Assembly: GCF_902859945.1 (NCBI RefSeq)
Contig: NZ_CADIKL010000018.1
Location: 62,001-126,000 of the forward strand
Reading direction: 5' to 3'
DNA from: Paraburkholderia caffeinitolerans
GTDB taxonomy: Bacteria; Pseudomonadota; Gammaproteobacteria; Burkholderiales; Burkholderiaceae
DNA length: 64,000 bases
Position numbers and translations under genes: made by a program. Position 1 is the stretch's first letter, and every line of letters starts with the position of its first letter. Positions 7,729 to 15,631 of the stretch are shown here, one piece after another. Below the pieces are notes generated by a model. The model worked only from the letters and a program-made list of their open reading frames with translations, did not search any database and was not told the origin of the DNA.

Positions 7729-9207
7729 ATGGTCGAAGCGTGGCTCGTTATCGTTGTGCTCGCACCCGTGCTGTCCGCCGTGATTGCCGGCGCGAGCCAG
7801 CATGGGCGCGTCGCCGAGCATGCCAACCTCGCGGCGGCCATCGTGTGCCTCATTGCGTCCCTTTGGTTGGTGACCCATGTGGACGGTGTCAGGACCTTTA
7901 TCAACGGTTACGTGCTGTTCGATGCGCTCGGTGCCTGGACTCTCGTGTGTACGTGCGTGGTCTATTGTCTTGCCTCGATCTACGCCGTCGGTTACATGCG
8001 CCTGCTCCGGGAGGAGGCAGCGCGCTTGCCCGGCTTTTACGCCCTGTTTGCGCTATTTGCCGCAACGATGATCTGCGGGCCGCTGATGAACAATATCGGC
8101 GTCTACTGGATCGCCATCGAGCTGACGACCCTGGTGAGCACATTCCTGGTCGGTTTCGAGCGGGGGCAGGAAGCGATCGAGGCGGCCTGGAAATACATTA
8201 TCGTCGTGTCGGCTGGCATCAGCCTGGCACTGCTGGGCACGGTGCTCTTTTACTGGTCGGGCAGTCTCGTGCTCGGTCCCACCTACGATATGACCTGGGA
8301 CACCCTGCGTCACGCAGCGCCCCGCATGAGTCCCGCGCTCACGCAGATGGCCTTTCTGCTCGTGCTGGTCGGATATGGGACCAAGGCCGGGCTGGCGCCC
8401 ATGCACACCTGGTTGCCTGACGCCCATAGCGAAGGGCCGGCGCCGGTCTCGGCCATGCTCTCCGGAGCGCTTTTGAACACGGCGATGCTCGGCGTCGCAC
8501 GCTTCCTGACGATTACGGATGCAGCGAGCGGATCCATGCTCCCGCGGACTGTTCTCGTCGCGTTCGGCGCCTTCTCGCTGCTCGTCGCCGCGCTGTTCAT
8601 TGTGCGGCAGGAGGGGATCAAGCGGCTCATGGCGTATTCGAGCGTCGAGCATATGGGGGTGCTGGCACTCGGATTCGGGTTCGGTGGCCCGCTCGCCATC
8701 GCCGCAGTGCTGTATCACATGCTCAACCATTCGCTGAACAAGTCACTCATGTTCTTCGGCGCTGGCAACGTGATGCGGGTTTATGGAACCAAGGACATCG
8801 ATGCTATCCGGGGCGTCTGGTCCCGCTTTCCGGTGACGGGGGCCTTGTGGATCGCGGGGGCGGTCGCGATCACAGGCGCGCCACCCTTTGGTCTCTTCCT
8901 GAGCGAACTGGCGCTGATGCGCGCGGGGTTCGCCACGCCCAACGCCTGGGCCGTTATCGTGCTGTTGCTGCTCCTGATCGTGATCTTTATCGGGTTCCTG
9001 AATCACTTTCGGACCATGTACTTTGACACCCGGACGCCGCTTGCCGCTCCCGCGCCCGTCACCAACGGTGTCGAGGTGAGCACCTGGATGACCTTGCCCA
9101 TGTGGATGGCGTTGCTGCCCGTATTCGTGCTCGGCGTCTGGTGGCCACAGGCATTGTGGCGCTATTTCGAGGTCGTCGCAGCGAACCTGGGTGGGGGCAC
9201 GCGATGA
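7729..9207 (+). CDS. HyfF-like proton-pumping (Mrp/NuoN-type) antiporter subunit
   Basis: A 492-residue membrane protein of the proton_antipo_M family. The residues used for proton transfer in complex I antiporter subunits are kept: E131 in WIAIELTT, K219 in GTKAGLAPMHTW, and the His/Lys-bearing YHMLNHSLNKSLMFF. About 14 hydrophobic segments are expected. ATG 7729 is taken as start; an in-frame GTG at 7723 would add two residues and overlap the previous stop. The stop overlaps the next start (ATGA). Retention of the ionisable residues says that ion pumping is under selection. Confidence 0.87.
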   Translation: MVEAWLVIVVLAPVLSAVIAGASQHGRVAEHANLAAAIVCLIASLWLVTHVDGVRTFINGYVLFDALGAWTLVCTCVVYCLASIYAVGYMRLLREEAARLPGFYALFALFAATMICGPLMNNIGVYWIAIELTTLVSTFLVGFERGQEAIEAAWKYIIVVSAGISLALLGTVLFYWSGSLVLGPTYDMTWDTLRHAAPRMSPALTQMAFLLVLVGYGTKAGLAPMHTWLPDAHSEGPAPVSAMLSGALLNTAMLGVARFLTITDAASGSMLPRTVLVAFGAFSLLVAALFIVRQEGIKRLMAYSSVEHMGVLALGFGFGGPLAIAAVLYHMLNHSLNKSLMFFGAGNVMRVYGTKDIDAIRGVWSRFPVTGALWIAGAVAITGAPPFGLFLSELALMRAGFATPNAWAVIVLLLLLIVIFIGFLNHFRTMYFDTRTPLAAPAPVTNGVEVSTWMTLPMWMALLPVFVLGVWWPQALWRYFEVVAANLGGGTR

Positions 9208-10691
9208 AGAACTGTGCGTACGTCACGCTGCCGGTAGATGAGCTCGCTGCGCGTGCGCGGGCTCTGGTCGCTGCCGGCGGGCGATTTCAGGGCGTTTATG
9301 CGTGGTTCCCGCCTGCATCGGACGCAGAACTCCGCTACGTCGCCACCTTGCCTGGCCAGGAGACGTTCCATGGCTGGCGCGTGCAGGTGAACGGGCGTCC
9401 GGCGCCAAGCCTGGCCGCGATCAGTCCGCTGTTGGGCTGGCACGAGCGCGAAGTTATGGAAATGAGCGGCGTCGCGTTTTCGGGCCACCCTGAGCCGGAA
9501 CGGCTGCTTACGGCGTTCCTGCCACGCACGGACCGCGGCCCCCTCGAGCCCGCCGCCGCACAAGGCGACAGCATTGCGGCAAAGCTGCCCGCACCGTCCC
9601 TGCCGGCGGTATCGGGCAAGCATGTGCAACTGCTGCCCTTCGGGCCGGTGCGGGCCGACGTGCTGGAGTCCGCGCAGTTCATTTTCTACTATCTGGGCGA
9701 AGGGATCCTGCACTATCACCCGAACCTGTTTCTCAAGCATCGGGGCATGGAAAAGCAGTTTGAGGGCATGGACGTTGGCTCGGCCACCTTGCTTGCGGAA
9801 CGGGTGACGGGTATCGACAGTGTGGCGCACACGATCGCCTACGTCCAGGCCATCGAGGATGCTGCGGAGTGCGAAGTGCCACACCGGGCCCGATGGATCC
9901 GGCTGATCGTGGCGGAACTCGAGCGCATCTACAACCACCTCCACTATCTGGGCCACCTGTGCCATACGACCACACTGAAGGTTGGCGAAGCACAGGGCAA
10001 ACTGCTTGAGGAGCGGGTCAAGCAGATCAACGCTCGCGCCAGCGGTAGCCGTTTTCTGCGCAGCCTCGTGTGGCCAGGTGGTGTGCGGCATGACCTGGAT
10101 CTCCAGACAGTCAATGAAGGACTGGAGGCATTGAAGCCGCAGATCAATCAGTACATCGGGCTGATTGAAAGAACCACCAGTCACCTGGATCGCCTGATCT
10201 CCACGGCGCCATTGAGCCAGAAGCTCGCATTCGACCAGGGTGCGACCGGGCCCATCGAGCGCGCCTCAGGCGTGGATCGCGACTTGCGGCGGGACCATCC
10301 GTATGCGGCGTATCGTACGCTGCAGCCCGAGGTTGCGGTGGCGCAGGAGGGCGATGCTGCTGCGCGCATGAGGGTTCGCATCGCCGAGCTGCGCGCGAGT
10401 ATTGCGCTCGTCGACAAGGCCATTGTCGAGGGCCTGCCAGAGGGCCCGTTGTCTGCCGCATGCGTACCCCCGACGGGCGCAGAGGGAATGGGGTGGTCGG
10501 AATCCCCGCGCGGTACGGTCCTGTATGCCGTGCATCTCGACGCGCAGGGGCGGCTGCTGCGCGTGAAGATCAAGTCACCATCGTTCGCGAACTGGCGTGT
10601 TTTTCCGTCGACCGTGCACGACAGCAACATGATGGACTACGCCATCAATGAAGCAAGTTTTGGCCTGACGATTTCGGGTTGCGCCCGCTAG
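9204..10691 (+). CDS. HyfG/HycE-like large subunit without Ni-Fe ligands (NuoC-NuoD fusion type)
   Basis: A 495-residue protein with an N-terminal NuoC-like part (to about 150) and a hydrogenase-large-subunit/NuoD-like part. Family blocks are obvious (LHYHPNLFLKHRGMEK, ERIYNHLHYLGHLC, FPSTVHDSNMMDYAINEASF). The two cysteine pairs that bind Ni-Fe are lost. RVCGIC is RVTGID (T202, D205). The C-terminal DPCxxC is absent; the protein ends LTISGCAR with a single Cys at 493. It therefore cannot be an active [NiFe] hydrogenase and belongs with energy-converting-hydrogenase-related (Ehr) proteins. ATGA overlap with the previous gene; 30 nt to the next. What it oxidises or reduces is unknown. Confidence 0.85.
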   Translation: MKNCAYVTLPVDELAARARALVAAGGRFQGVYAWFPPASDAELRYVATLPGQETFHGWRVQVNGRPAPSLAAISPLLGWHEREVMEMSGVAFSGHPEPERLLTAFLPRTDRGPLEPAAAQGDSIAAKLPAPSLPAVSGKHVQLLPFGPVRADVLESAQFIFYYLGEGILHYHPNLFLKHRGMEKQFEGMDVGSATLLAERVTGIDSVAHTIAYVQAIEDAAECEVPHRARWIRLIVAELERIYNHLHYLGHLCHTTTLKVGEAQGKLLEERVKQINARASGSRFLRSLVWPGGVRHDLDLQTVNEGLEALKPQINQYIGLIERTTSHLDRLISTAPLSQKLAFDQGATGPIERASGVDRDLRRDHPYAAYRTLQPEVAVAQEGDAAARMRVRIAELRASIALVDKAIVEGLPEGPLSAACVPPTGAEGMGWSESPRGTVLYAVHLDAQGRLLRVKIKSPSFANWRVFPSTVHDSNMMDYAINEASFGLTISGCAR

Positions 10692-10721
10692 CCGGTACTG
10701 GCATTTCGAGGAACGTGCACC

Positions 10722-11531
10722 ATGTCACTCTGGACCTGGTTTGGACTCAAGGAAGGCAGCGCGAGCACGGACTGGCCGTTAAAGGGCAGCGAGGACGGGC
10801 AGCAGGGCGTGCTGGGCATGCCACGCTATGACCCGTCGAAATGCAGGCCGCACTGCGACGCGTGCGCGCTGGCCTGCGTGACTCACGCCATCAGCCTCAA
10901 GCCAGCGGAGAACTCGACAGCGACTCCGGAAGTCGACTGGGGACGCTGCATCGTGTGCCAGCGCTGCACGGAAGTGTGCCCGACAGGAGCCTTTACGGAA
11001 TCGGCGGACTGGGCCTTGGGCGTCAGCGAACGGCTCGACCTTGAATGGGACGAGGCAATGAGCGAACGGATCCCCCGCGAGGTCGTGGAGCACGGGCGTC
11101 GCGCCTTCGGTCGCAGTTTGCATGTCCGGCACGTGGACGCGGGGTCGTGCAACGGCTGCGAGTCCGAGCTTCAGGCGTTGAACAATCCCTTCTACAACCT
11201 GCACCGGCTGGGCATTTTCTTCACACCGTCTCCCCGTTTTGCGGATGTGTTGCTGGTCACGGGACCGGTCACGAAAGCGATGCACGGACCCCTTCTCGAG
11301 ACATGGGAAGCGATGCCGCAGCCCTGTTGGGTCATCGCAACGGGTACCTGCGCGGTTTCGGGGGGCGTTTCAGGCGGAAATTACGCTTCGGGCAACGGAC
11401 TTGACGGTGTCGTGCCTGTCGATATCTATCTTCCAGGTTGCCCACCCAATCCGGCAGCGTTGATTCACGCACTATTGATGATCGTCGGGCGAGCGCAACA
11501 GCGAATGAGGGGAGGCCGGATTGAATGCTAA
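10722..11531 (+). CDS. Ferredoxin-NuoB fusion Fe-S subunit (HyfH+HyfI-like)
   Basis: A 269-residue fusion of two subunits usually separate in Hyf/Hyc. The N-terminal part carries two 4Fe-4S motifs: C41-x3-C45-x2-C48-x3-C52 (first spacing unusual, and no Pro after the last Cys) and a canonical C76-x2-C79-x2-C82-x3-C86-P. The C-terminal part is the small hydrogenase/NuoB subunit with C143-x2-C146, C210 in TGTCAVSGG and C240 in PGCPPNP, the ligands of the cluster next to the large-subunit active site. So an electron path is intact although the Ni-Fe site is gone. GAGG lies upstream of the ATG. The next gene starts inside its 3' end. Confidence 0.85.
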   Translation: MSLWTWFGLKEGSASTDWPLKGSEDGQQGVLGMPRYDPSKCRPHCDACALACVTHAISLKPAENSTATPEVDWGRCIVCQRCTEVCPTGAFTESADWALGVSERLDLEWDEAMSERIPREVVEHGRRAFGRSLHVRHVDAGSCNGCESELQALNNPFYNLHRLGIFFTPSPRFADVLLVTGPVTKAMHGPLLETWEAMPQPCWVIATGTCAVSGGVSGGNYASGNGLDGVVPVDIYLPGCPPNPAALIHALLMIVGRAQQRMRGGRIEC

Positions 11532-13515
11532 CTCGTTGCTTGGCCTGGCTGTCGCGGTGTGGGCGCTGGCCGCCATTCTGTCTCCGGTACGGGTCATGCA
11601 CCGCACGGTGCGTGCACTGCTTGGCGCGGGCTGCCTGCTCGGCATGCTCGCCTGCATTGTCGCCTTGCCGCTGGGCACGTCGCCCGCAGTGCTGGGCATT
11701 TCGCTGGCGTCTCATCCCGTCTCATTCGCAGTCGAACCGTCTGGTTTATGGCTGCTGGGCTTCGGTCTTGTCCCGGCGATCTTCGCCTGCTGGCTGGGCT
11801 CTCCGCTCGCGGGTCGCTCAGGGCGGTGGTATGCCGGCGCGGCATTCAGCCTGCTCGGCGCACTCGGCGTGGTTGGCCTGCAGGACGGCACTTCGCTGCT
11901 GGTGGCCTGGGAGGTCATGAGTCTCGGCGGCGCACTGATGCTTGCGGGAGAACGAGCAGAGGAGAACGAAGCGAAGCCGATCCTGCTGATGCTCGCGCTT
12001 CTGGAGGTGGGGGCAGTCGCGCTGGTCTTTGCGATCATCCTGCTCGACCATGCGGCAGGTGGCATCGGGTTTGGGAGTTTCGCCGGCGGCGCGACGACAT
12101 CCAGCGATGTGGTGTCCTGGTTTGCGGGCATTGCGCTTCTGGTCGGTTTCGGCGCGAAGCTCGGCTTGATGCCCTTCTACGAATGGTTTCCGCGGGCCTA
12201 TTCAAGCGGCAGCGGTGCAACGGGCGCACTGTTCTCGGGCGTTGTGCTCAATGCTGCGTACTTCGCCTTGAGCCGCGGCTGGAACATCTGGCTCAATGTG
12301 GCCGTTCACCCTGATACGGCGTTCGGCCTGGGCGTGATCGCCATTGCAGCGGGCGTCATCAGTGCGATCCTTGCGGTGCTCTTTGCGTTCCAGCAGGATG
12401 ACTGGCGCGCGTTGCTGAGCTACTCGTCGGCGGAGAACGCCTCGATTGCCATCGTCATGCTTGGCGTCACGCAGCTTTTTCGTGCCGACCATCTGCCGGA
12501 TCTGGCAGGGCTCGCGTGGACGGTGGCGCTACTTCATCTTGCGGGTCACGCGCTGGCCAAGGGCGCACTCTTCCTGACCGCGGACGGTGTTTTCCTCGCA
12601 TCGGGCAACTACGACATCGTCCAGCACGGATGGCTCAAGCGTAGCGGTTTTCTCCTCGGGCTCGGTGCCGTGTTTTCGGTGATGAGTCTCGCGTCGATTC
12701 CGCCCCAGGCCGGCTTCGTCAGTGAATGGTATGTGTTCCAGTCCGTGTTTCAGGGCTTCCACCTTTCGTCGTTTGTCGGACGGCTGGTGCTGGTGCTCGC
12801 CGGCGCCGGGCTCGCGCTCGCTGCGGCCGTCGCGCTGGCAACCTTCGTCAAGCTGTTCGGGCTGGGACTGCTGGGATTGCCGGATGTCGACGTCACGCCG
12901 CTGGTGCCTCGGACAAACGCGATCTCGGTCGGCATTTTGGGCCTTTGCGTGCTTGCGGTGGCCGTCGGCGCACCCCTCTGGCTGAATGCGCTCGCAGCGG
13001 ACGCCCAGGCGCTGTTCAACGCCAACAGCCCACAGGCGATGGTCGCCGGGTGGTTGCTGGTTCCCCTGACTGACAAGTTCGCCTTCATCTCGCCGTCGAA
13101 GCTCATCATCGTGATGCCGCTGCTCGCCATTCTGCCTGTCGCACTGCTATGGCTGACGAGGCGCCGCGCAGTCAGGCGTGTTCCAGTGTGGTTCGGTGGC
13201 ATGACGACGAATCCGCGCGACGCCATGACCACCGCACTGACGTTCTCGAATGCCATGCGCACGTTCTACAGCTTCGTGTATCAGCCCACCATCAGTACGA
13301 CGCGCGAGCATGAGCAGCGCGAGTACTTCATCAAGCGCCTGGTGTTTGCCGCAGGCGTGACGGATCTGTTCGAACGACACCTGTTCGACCCCGCGGTACG
13401 GATTGTGAACCGATGCGCGGAGAAGCTGCGCGCCTTGCAGTCGGGCAACCTGAATTTTTATCTCGCATTGATAGGAGGATTGCTGATCGCGATCCTGTTT
13501 CTCACGCTCCTGTAG
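11521..13515 (+). CDS. HyfB-like antiporter subunit (NuoL/MrpA type)
   Basis: A 664-residue polytopic protein of the HyfB/HycC/NuoL type. The pumping residues are kept: E131 in WEVMSLGG, K213 in FGAKLGLMPFYEWF, and the LHLAGHALAKGALFL helix. The C-terminus has an extra cytoplasmic stretch and a last membrane helix (LIGGLLIAILFLTLL) as in HyfB. The start is TTG 11521, 7 nt after GAGGGGAGG, overlapping the previous gene by 11 bases. Gene order here (C-E-F-G-H/I-B) is rearranged relative to hyf of E. coli, with B last. No Hyp maturation, formate dehydrogenase or diaphorase genes are nearby. Confidence 0.85.
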   Translation: MNANSLLGLAVAVWALAAILSPVRVMHRTVRALLGAGCLLGMLACIVALPLGTSPAVLGISLASHPVSFAVEPSGLWLLGFGLVPAIFACWLGSPLAGRSGRWYAGAAFSLLGALGVVGLQDGTSLLVAWEVMSLGGALMLAGERAEENEAKPILLMLALLEVGAVALVFAIILLDHAAGGIGFGSFAGGATTSSDVVSWFAGIALLVGFGAKLGLMPFYEWFPRAYSSGSGATGALFSGVVLNAAYFALSRGWNIWLNVAVHPDTAFGLGVIAIAAGVISAILAVLFAFQQDDWRALLSYSSAENASIAIVMLGVTQLFRADHLPDLAGLAWTVALLHLAGHALAKGALFLTADGVFLASGNYDIVQHGWLKRSGFLLGLGAVFSVMSLASIPPQAGFVSEWYVFQSVFQGFHLSSFVGRLVLVLAGAGLALAAAVALATFVKLFGLGLLGLPDVDVTPLVPRTNAISVGILGLCVLAVAVGAPLWLNALAADAQALFNANSPQAMVAGWLLVPLTDKFAFISPSKLIIVMPLLAILPVALLWLTRRRAVRRVPVWFGGMTTNPRDAMTTALTFSNAMRTFYSFVYQPTISTTREHEQREYFIKRLVFAAGVTDLFERHLFDPAVRIVNRCAEKLRALQSGNLNFYLALIGGLLIAILFLTLL

Positions 13516-13644
13516 CGTCGTCCGCCCCAGGCCCCGCCGCCCAGCCCGATAGGGTGGGCTCGCCATTCTGCTCTGGGGGCCCTTTAACCGTGCGCAATCG
13601 GCGCGCGGCGGGGAGGCTACCGCGTCCTTTTTGCGACAGCCGGG

Positions 13645-13673
13645 TTGCAGGAGGGTACATCGTCATCTACAAT
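13645..13673 (+). promoter_or_regulatory. Strong sigma-70-type promoter for riboswitch 4
   Basis: TTGCAG (13645-13650), 17 nt spacer, TACAAT (13668-13673), ending about 11 nt before the aptamer. The best promoter match in the fluoride island. Confidence 0.65.
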
Positions 13674-13683
13674 CGCCCGGCTT

Positions 13684-13768
13684 TCGGAGATGGCATGCCT
13701 CCCTTAACCGCCGCGTCCTTTTAGCGGCTGATGATGCCTACGAGTTCCTGGGTGAAGGAGGTCGTAGG
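13684..13768 (+). ncRNA. Fluoride riboswitch (crcB motif), copy 4
   Basis: TCGGAGATGGCATGCCTCC, TTAACCGCC, a small hairpin and GCGGCTGATGATGCCTACG fit the motif. CCTACG (13737-13742) can pair with CGTAGG (13763-13768), as in copy 2. It heads the CLC-F antiporter operon. Confidence 0.93.
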
Positions 13769-13824
13769 TCGTCCGTGCGGTGCCCCCGTCGCCCAGGTTT
13801 GATGACGTTTCAAACCTGGAAAAC

Positions 13825-15141
13825 ATGAAAAACCTGAAGTCTCTCGAGCAGGTCGCGATGCTGCCGTACATGGCGCGCTGGCTGCTCCTGTCCTGCATAC
13901 TCGGTGCACTTGCCGGCACCGCATCCGCCGTTTTCCTCTACGCGCTTGATCACGCAACCGATATCCGCCTCGACAATCCGTGGCTGCTATGGCTTTTGCC
14001 GTTGGCGGGCTTCGCCATGGGCTGGGTCTATCATCGTGTGGGCAAGTCGGTCGAAGGTGGTAACAACCTGCTGATCGACGAAATTCACGATCCGCAAAAG
14101 ATCGTTCCGAAGCGCATGGCTCCGCTTGTGTTGATCGCTACGGTGGTCACTCACCTCTTTGGTGGATCCGCGGGCCGTGAAGGAACGGCTGTCCAGATGG
14201 GCGGGGCGCTCGCCGATCAGGTCACGGCCCTCTTCGGACTCGATCGCGAGGAACGCCGGATTCTCCTGATGGGCGGCATCGCGGCGGGCTTCTCCTCCGT
14301 ATTCGGCACCCCGCTGGCCGGCGCGATCTTTGGACTCGAGGTGCTGGCCATCGGCCGCTTGCGTTACGACGCGCTGCTTGCCTGTATTGCATCGTCGCTC
14401 GTGGCAGATCAGGTGTGCCGTGCCTGGGGCATCCATCACACCGTGTACAGCATTCCGGTCATTCCTCCAGTGACAGCGCTGGGCGCGGGTTCAGTCATCG
14501 TTGCGGGCATAGCCTTTGGTGTGGTGGGCATGCTGTTCGCAGACTCGACGCATGCCTTGTCCGCCCTCATCAAGCGCAAGATTGCCTATGCCCCGGCGCG
14601 ACCGCTCGTGGGTGGGGCAATGGTTGCCGTGGCGGGCGTCGTCCTGAACGTCCCGCAGTATCTGGGTCTGGGTATCCCCACGATCGTCCAGGCGTTCAAC
14701 GGACCGCTGCCGGTCTACGACTTCGCTGGCAAGTTCGCCTTTACGGCTGTGACACTCGCGTCCGGCTTCAAGGGCGGCGAAGTGACGCCGCTCTTCTATA
14801 TCGGCGCGACGTTTGGCAACGCCCTGGGTCATGTGCTCGCATTACCGATTCCGGTGCTCGCGGGTCTGGGTTTCGTTGCCGTGTTCGCCGGTGCTGCGAA
14901 TACGCCGATCGCGTCAACCATCATGGCCATCGAGTTGTTCGGCTCGGACATCGCGGTCTACGCGGCGCTTGCCTGTGTCGTGGCCTATCTCTTCTCCGGG
15001 CATACGGGCATCTATCGCGCCCAGCGTGTCGGCCACGCAAAACACCCGCTGCTGCCGGCGGGAATGCGTCTTTCCGACATTCCTGCGCTTCGGCGCGCAC
15101 GTCGTGCAGTGGTTGAGCCTGCTTCGCCGACGCAGCCGTGA
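13825..15141 (+). CDS. CLC-F type fluoride/proton antiporter (EriC-F)
   Basis: A 438-residue CLC membrane protein. CLC-F antiporters that expel fluoride differ from chloride CLCs by GxNL in place of GSGIP; here it is GGNNLLIDEIH at residues 78-88. The gating glutamate is E119 in GREGTAVQMG, and the CLC-F segment GFKGGEVTPLFYIG is present. It is the first gene after fluoride riboswitch 4. Start chosen at ATG 13825 (MKNLKSLEQ); a GTG at 13780 would add 15 residues, and neither has a strong ribosome site. Known CLC-F proteins exchange fluoride for protons, so this is the active exporter of the island, alongside CrcB. Confidence 0.93.
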   Translation: MKNLKSLEQVAMLPYMARWLLLSCILGALAGTASAVFLYALDHATDIRLDNPWLLWLLPLAGFAMGWVYHRVGKSVEGGNNLLIDEIHDPQKIVPKRMAPLVLIATVVTHLFGGSAGREGTAVQMGGALADQVTALFGLDREERRILLMGGIAAGFSSVFGTPLAGAIFGLEVLAIGRLRYDALLACIASSLVADQVCRAWGIHHTVYSIPVIPPVTALGAGSVIVAGIAFGVVGMLFADSTHALSALIKRKIAYAPARPLVGGAMVAVAGVVLNVPQYLGLGIPTIVQAFNGPLPVYDFAGKFAFTAVTLASGFKGGEVTPLFYIGATFGNALGHVLALPIPVLAGLGFVAVFAGAANTPIASTIMAIELFGSDIAVYAALACVVAYLFSGHTGIYRAQRVGHAKHPLLPAGMRLSDIPALRRARRAVVEPASPTQP

Positions 15142-15165
15142 CCCCAACACTATTTGCTGAATATC

Positions 15166-15522
15166 ATGTCCGGACTCATTTCGCTTCGCCTGTATTTTCA
15201 TCATTCCGAGCGCGCGAATGCGCAACATCCGAAACGCTTCTGGCAGCGCCTCACGCGCCCAAGTCTCGCACGCCATCTGCTGAATCACGCGAAGCGCGCG
15301 GGTATCGAGCAGGCCGTGCTGCATCGTGTCCATGCGGGTTATCTGAACGGAGACTGGCTCCATCATGAGCATGTTGAGGCAGCGCATCACCGCTTTCCGC
15401 ATTGCATCGAGCTGATCGACCTGGAGAGCAAGGTGAGGGCGTTCTGGAGCACGCATGGCCAAGGCCTGCAGAACGTGCGCGCCGTGTTTCTTCCCTGTGA
15501 AAAAGCGATGGTCGAGAGTTGA
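15166..15522 (+). CDS. DUF190 family protein, copy 3 (divergent)
   Basis: A 118-residue protein recognisable as DUF190 by LRLYFHHSERA at the N-terminus, RAGIEQAVLHRVHAGYLNG in the middle, FPHCIELIDLESKVRAFW, and VRAVFLPCE at the end. It is more divergent than the other two and unusually rich in His (about 12). It starts 24 nt after the CLC-F stop and belongs to that fluoride-controlled operon. ATG 15166 is used; no good Shine-Dalgarno is visible, which suggests coupling to the upstream gene. Function unknown. Confidence 0.65.
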   Translation: MSGLISLRLYFHHSERANAQHPKRFWQRLTRPSLARHLLNHAKRAGIEQAVLHRVHAGYLNGDWLHHEHVEAAHHRFPHCIELIDLESKVRAFWSTHGQGLQNVRAVFLPCEKAMVES

Positions 15523-15631
15523 ACCGTTGTCCGGGGCCACTGGCTCGTGCTGTTGCACATCCAGTTACACCCGAAGCGGCGCCGTTGCGAAGGACTGGCA
15601 CGGTATTCACCCGCGATTTGTGGAGGCAGAT

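Noticed and set aside
6094..13515. Annotation as hydrogenase-4 or formate hydrogenlyase
   Set aside because: The large subunit lacks both Ni-Fe cysteine pairs and no hyp maturation or formate dehydrogenase genes are near.
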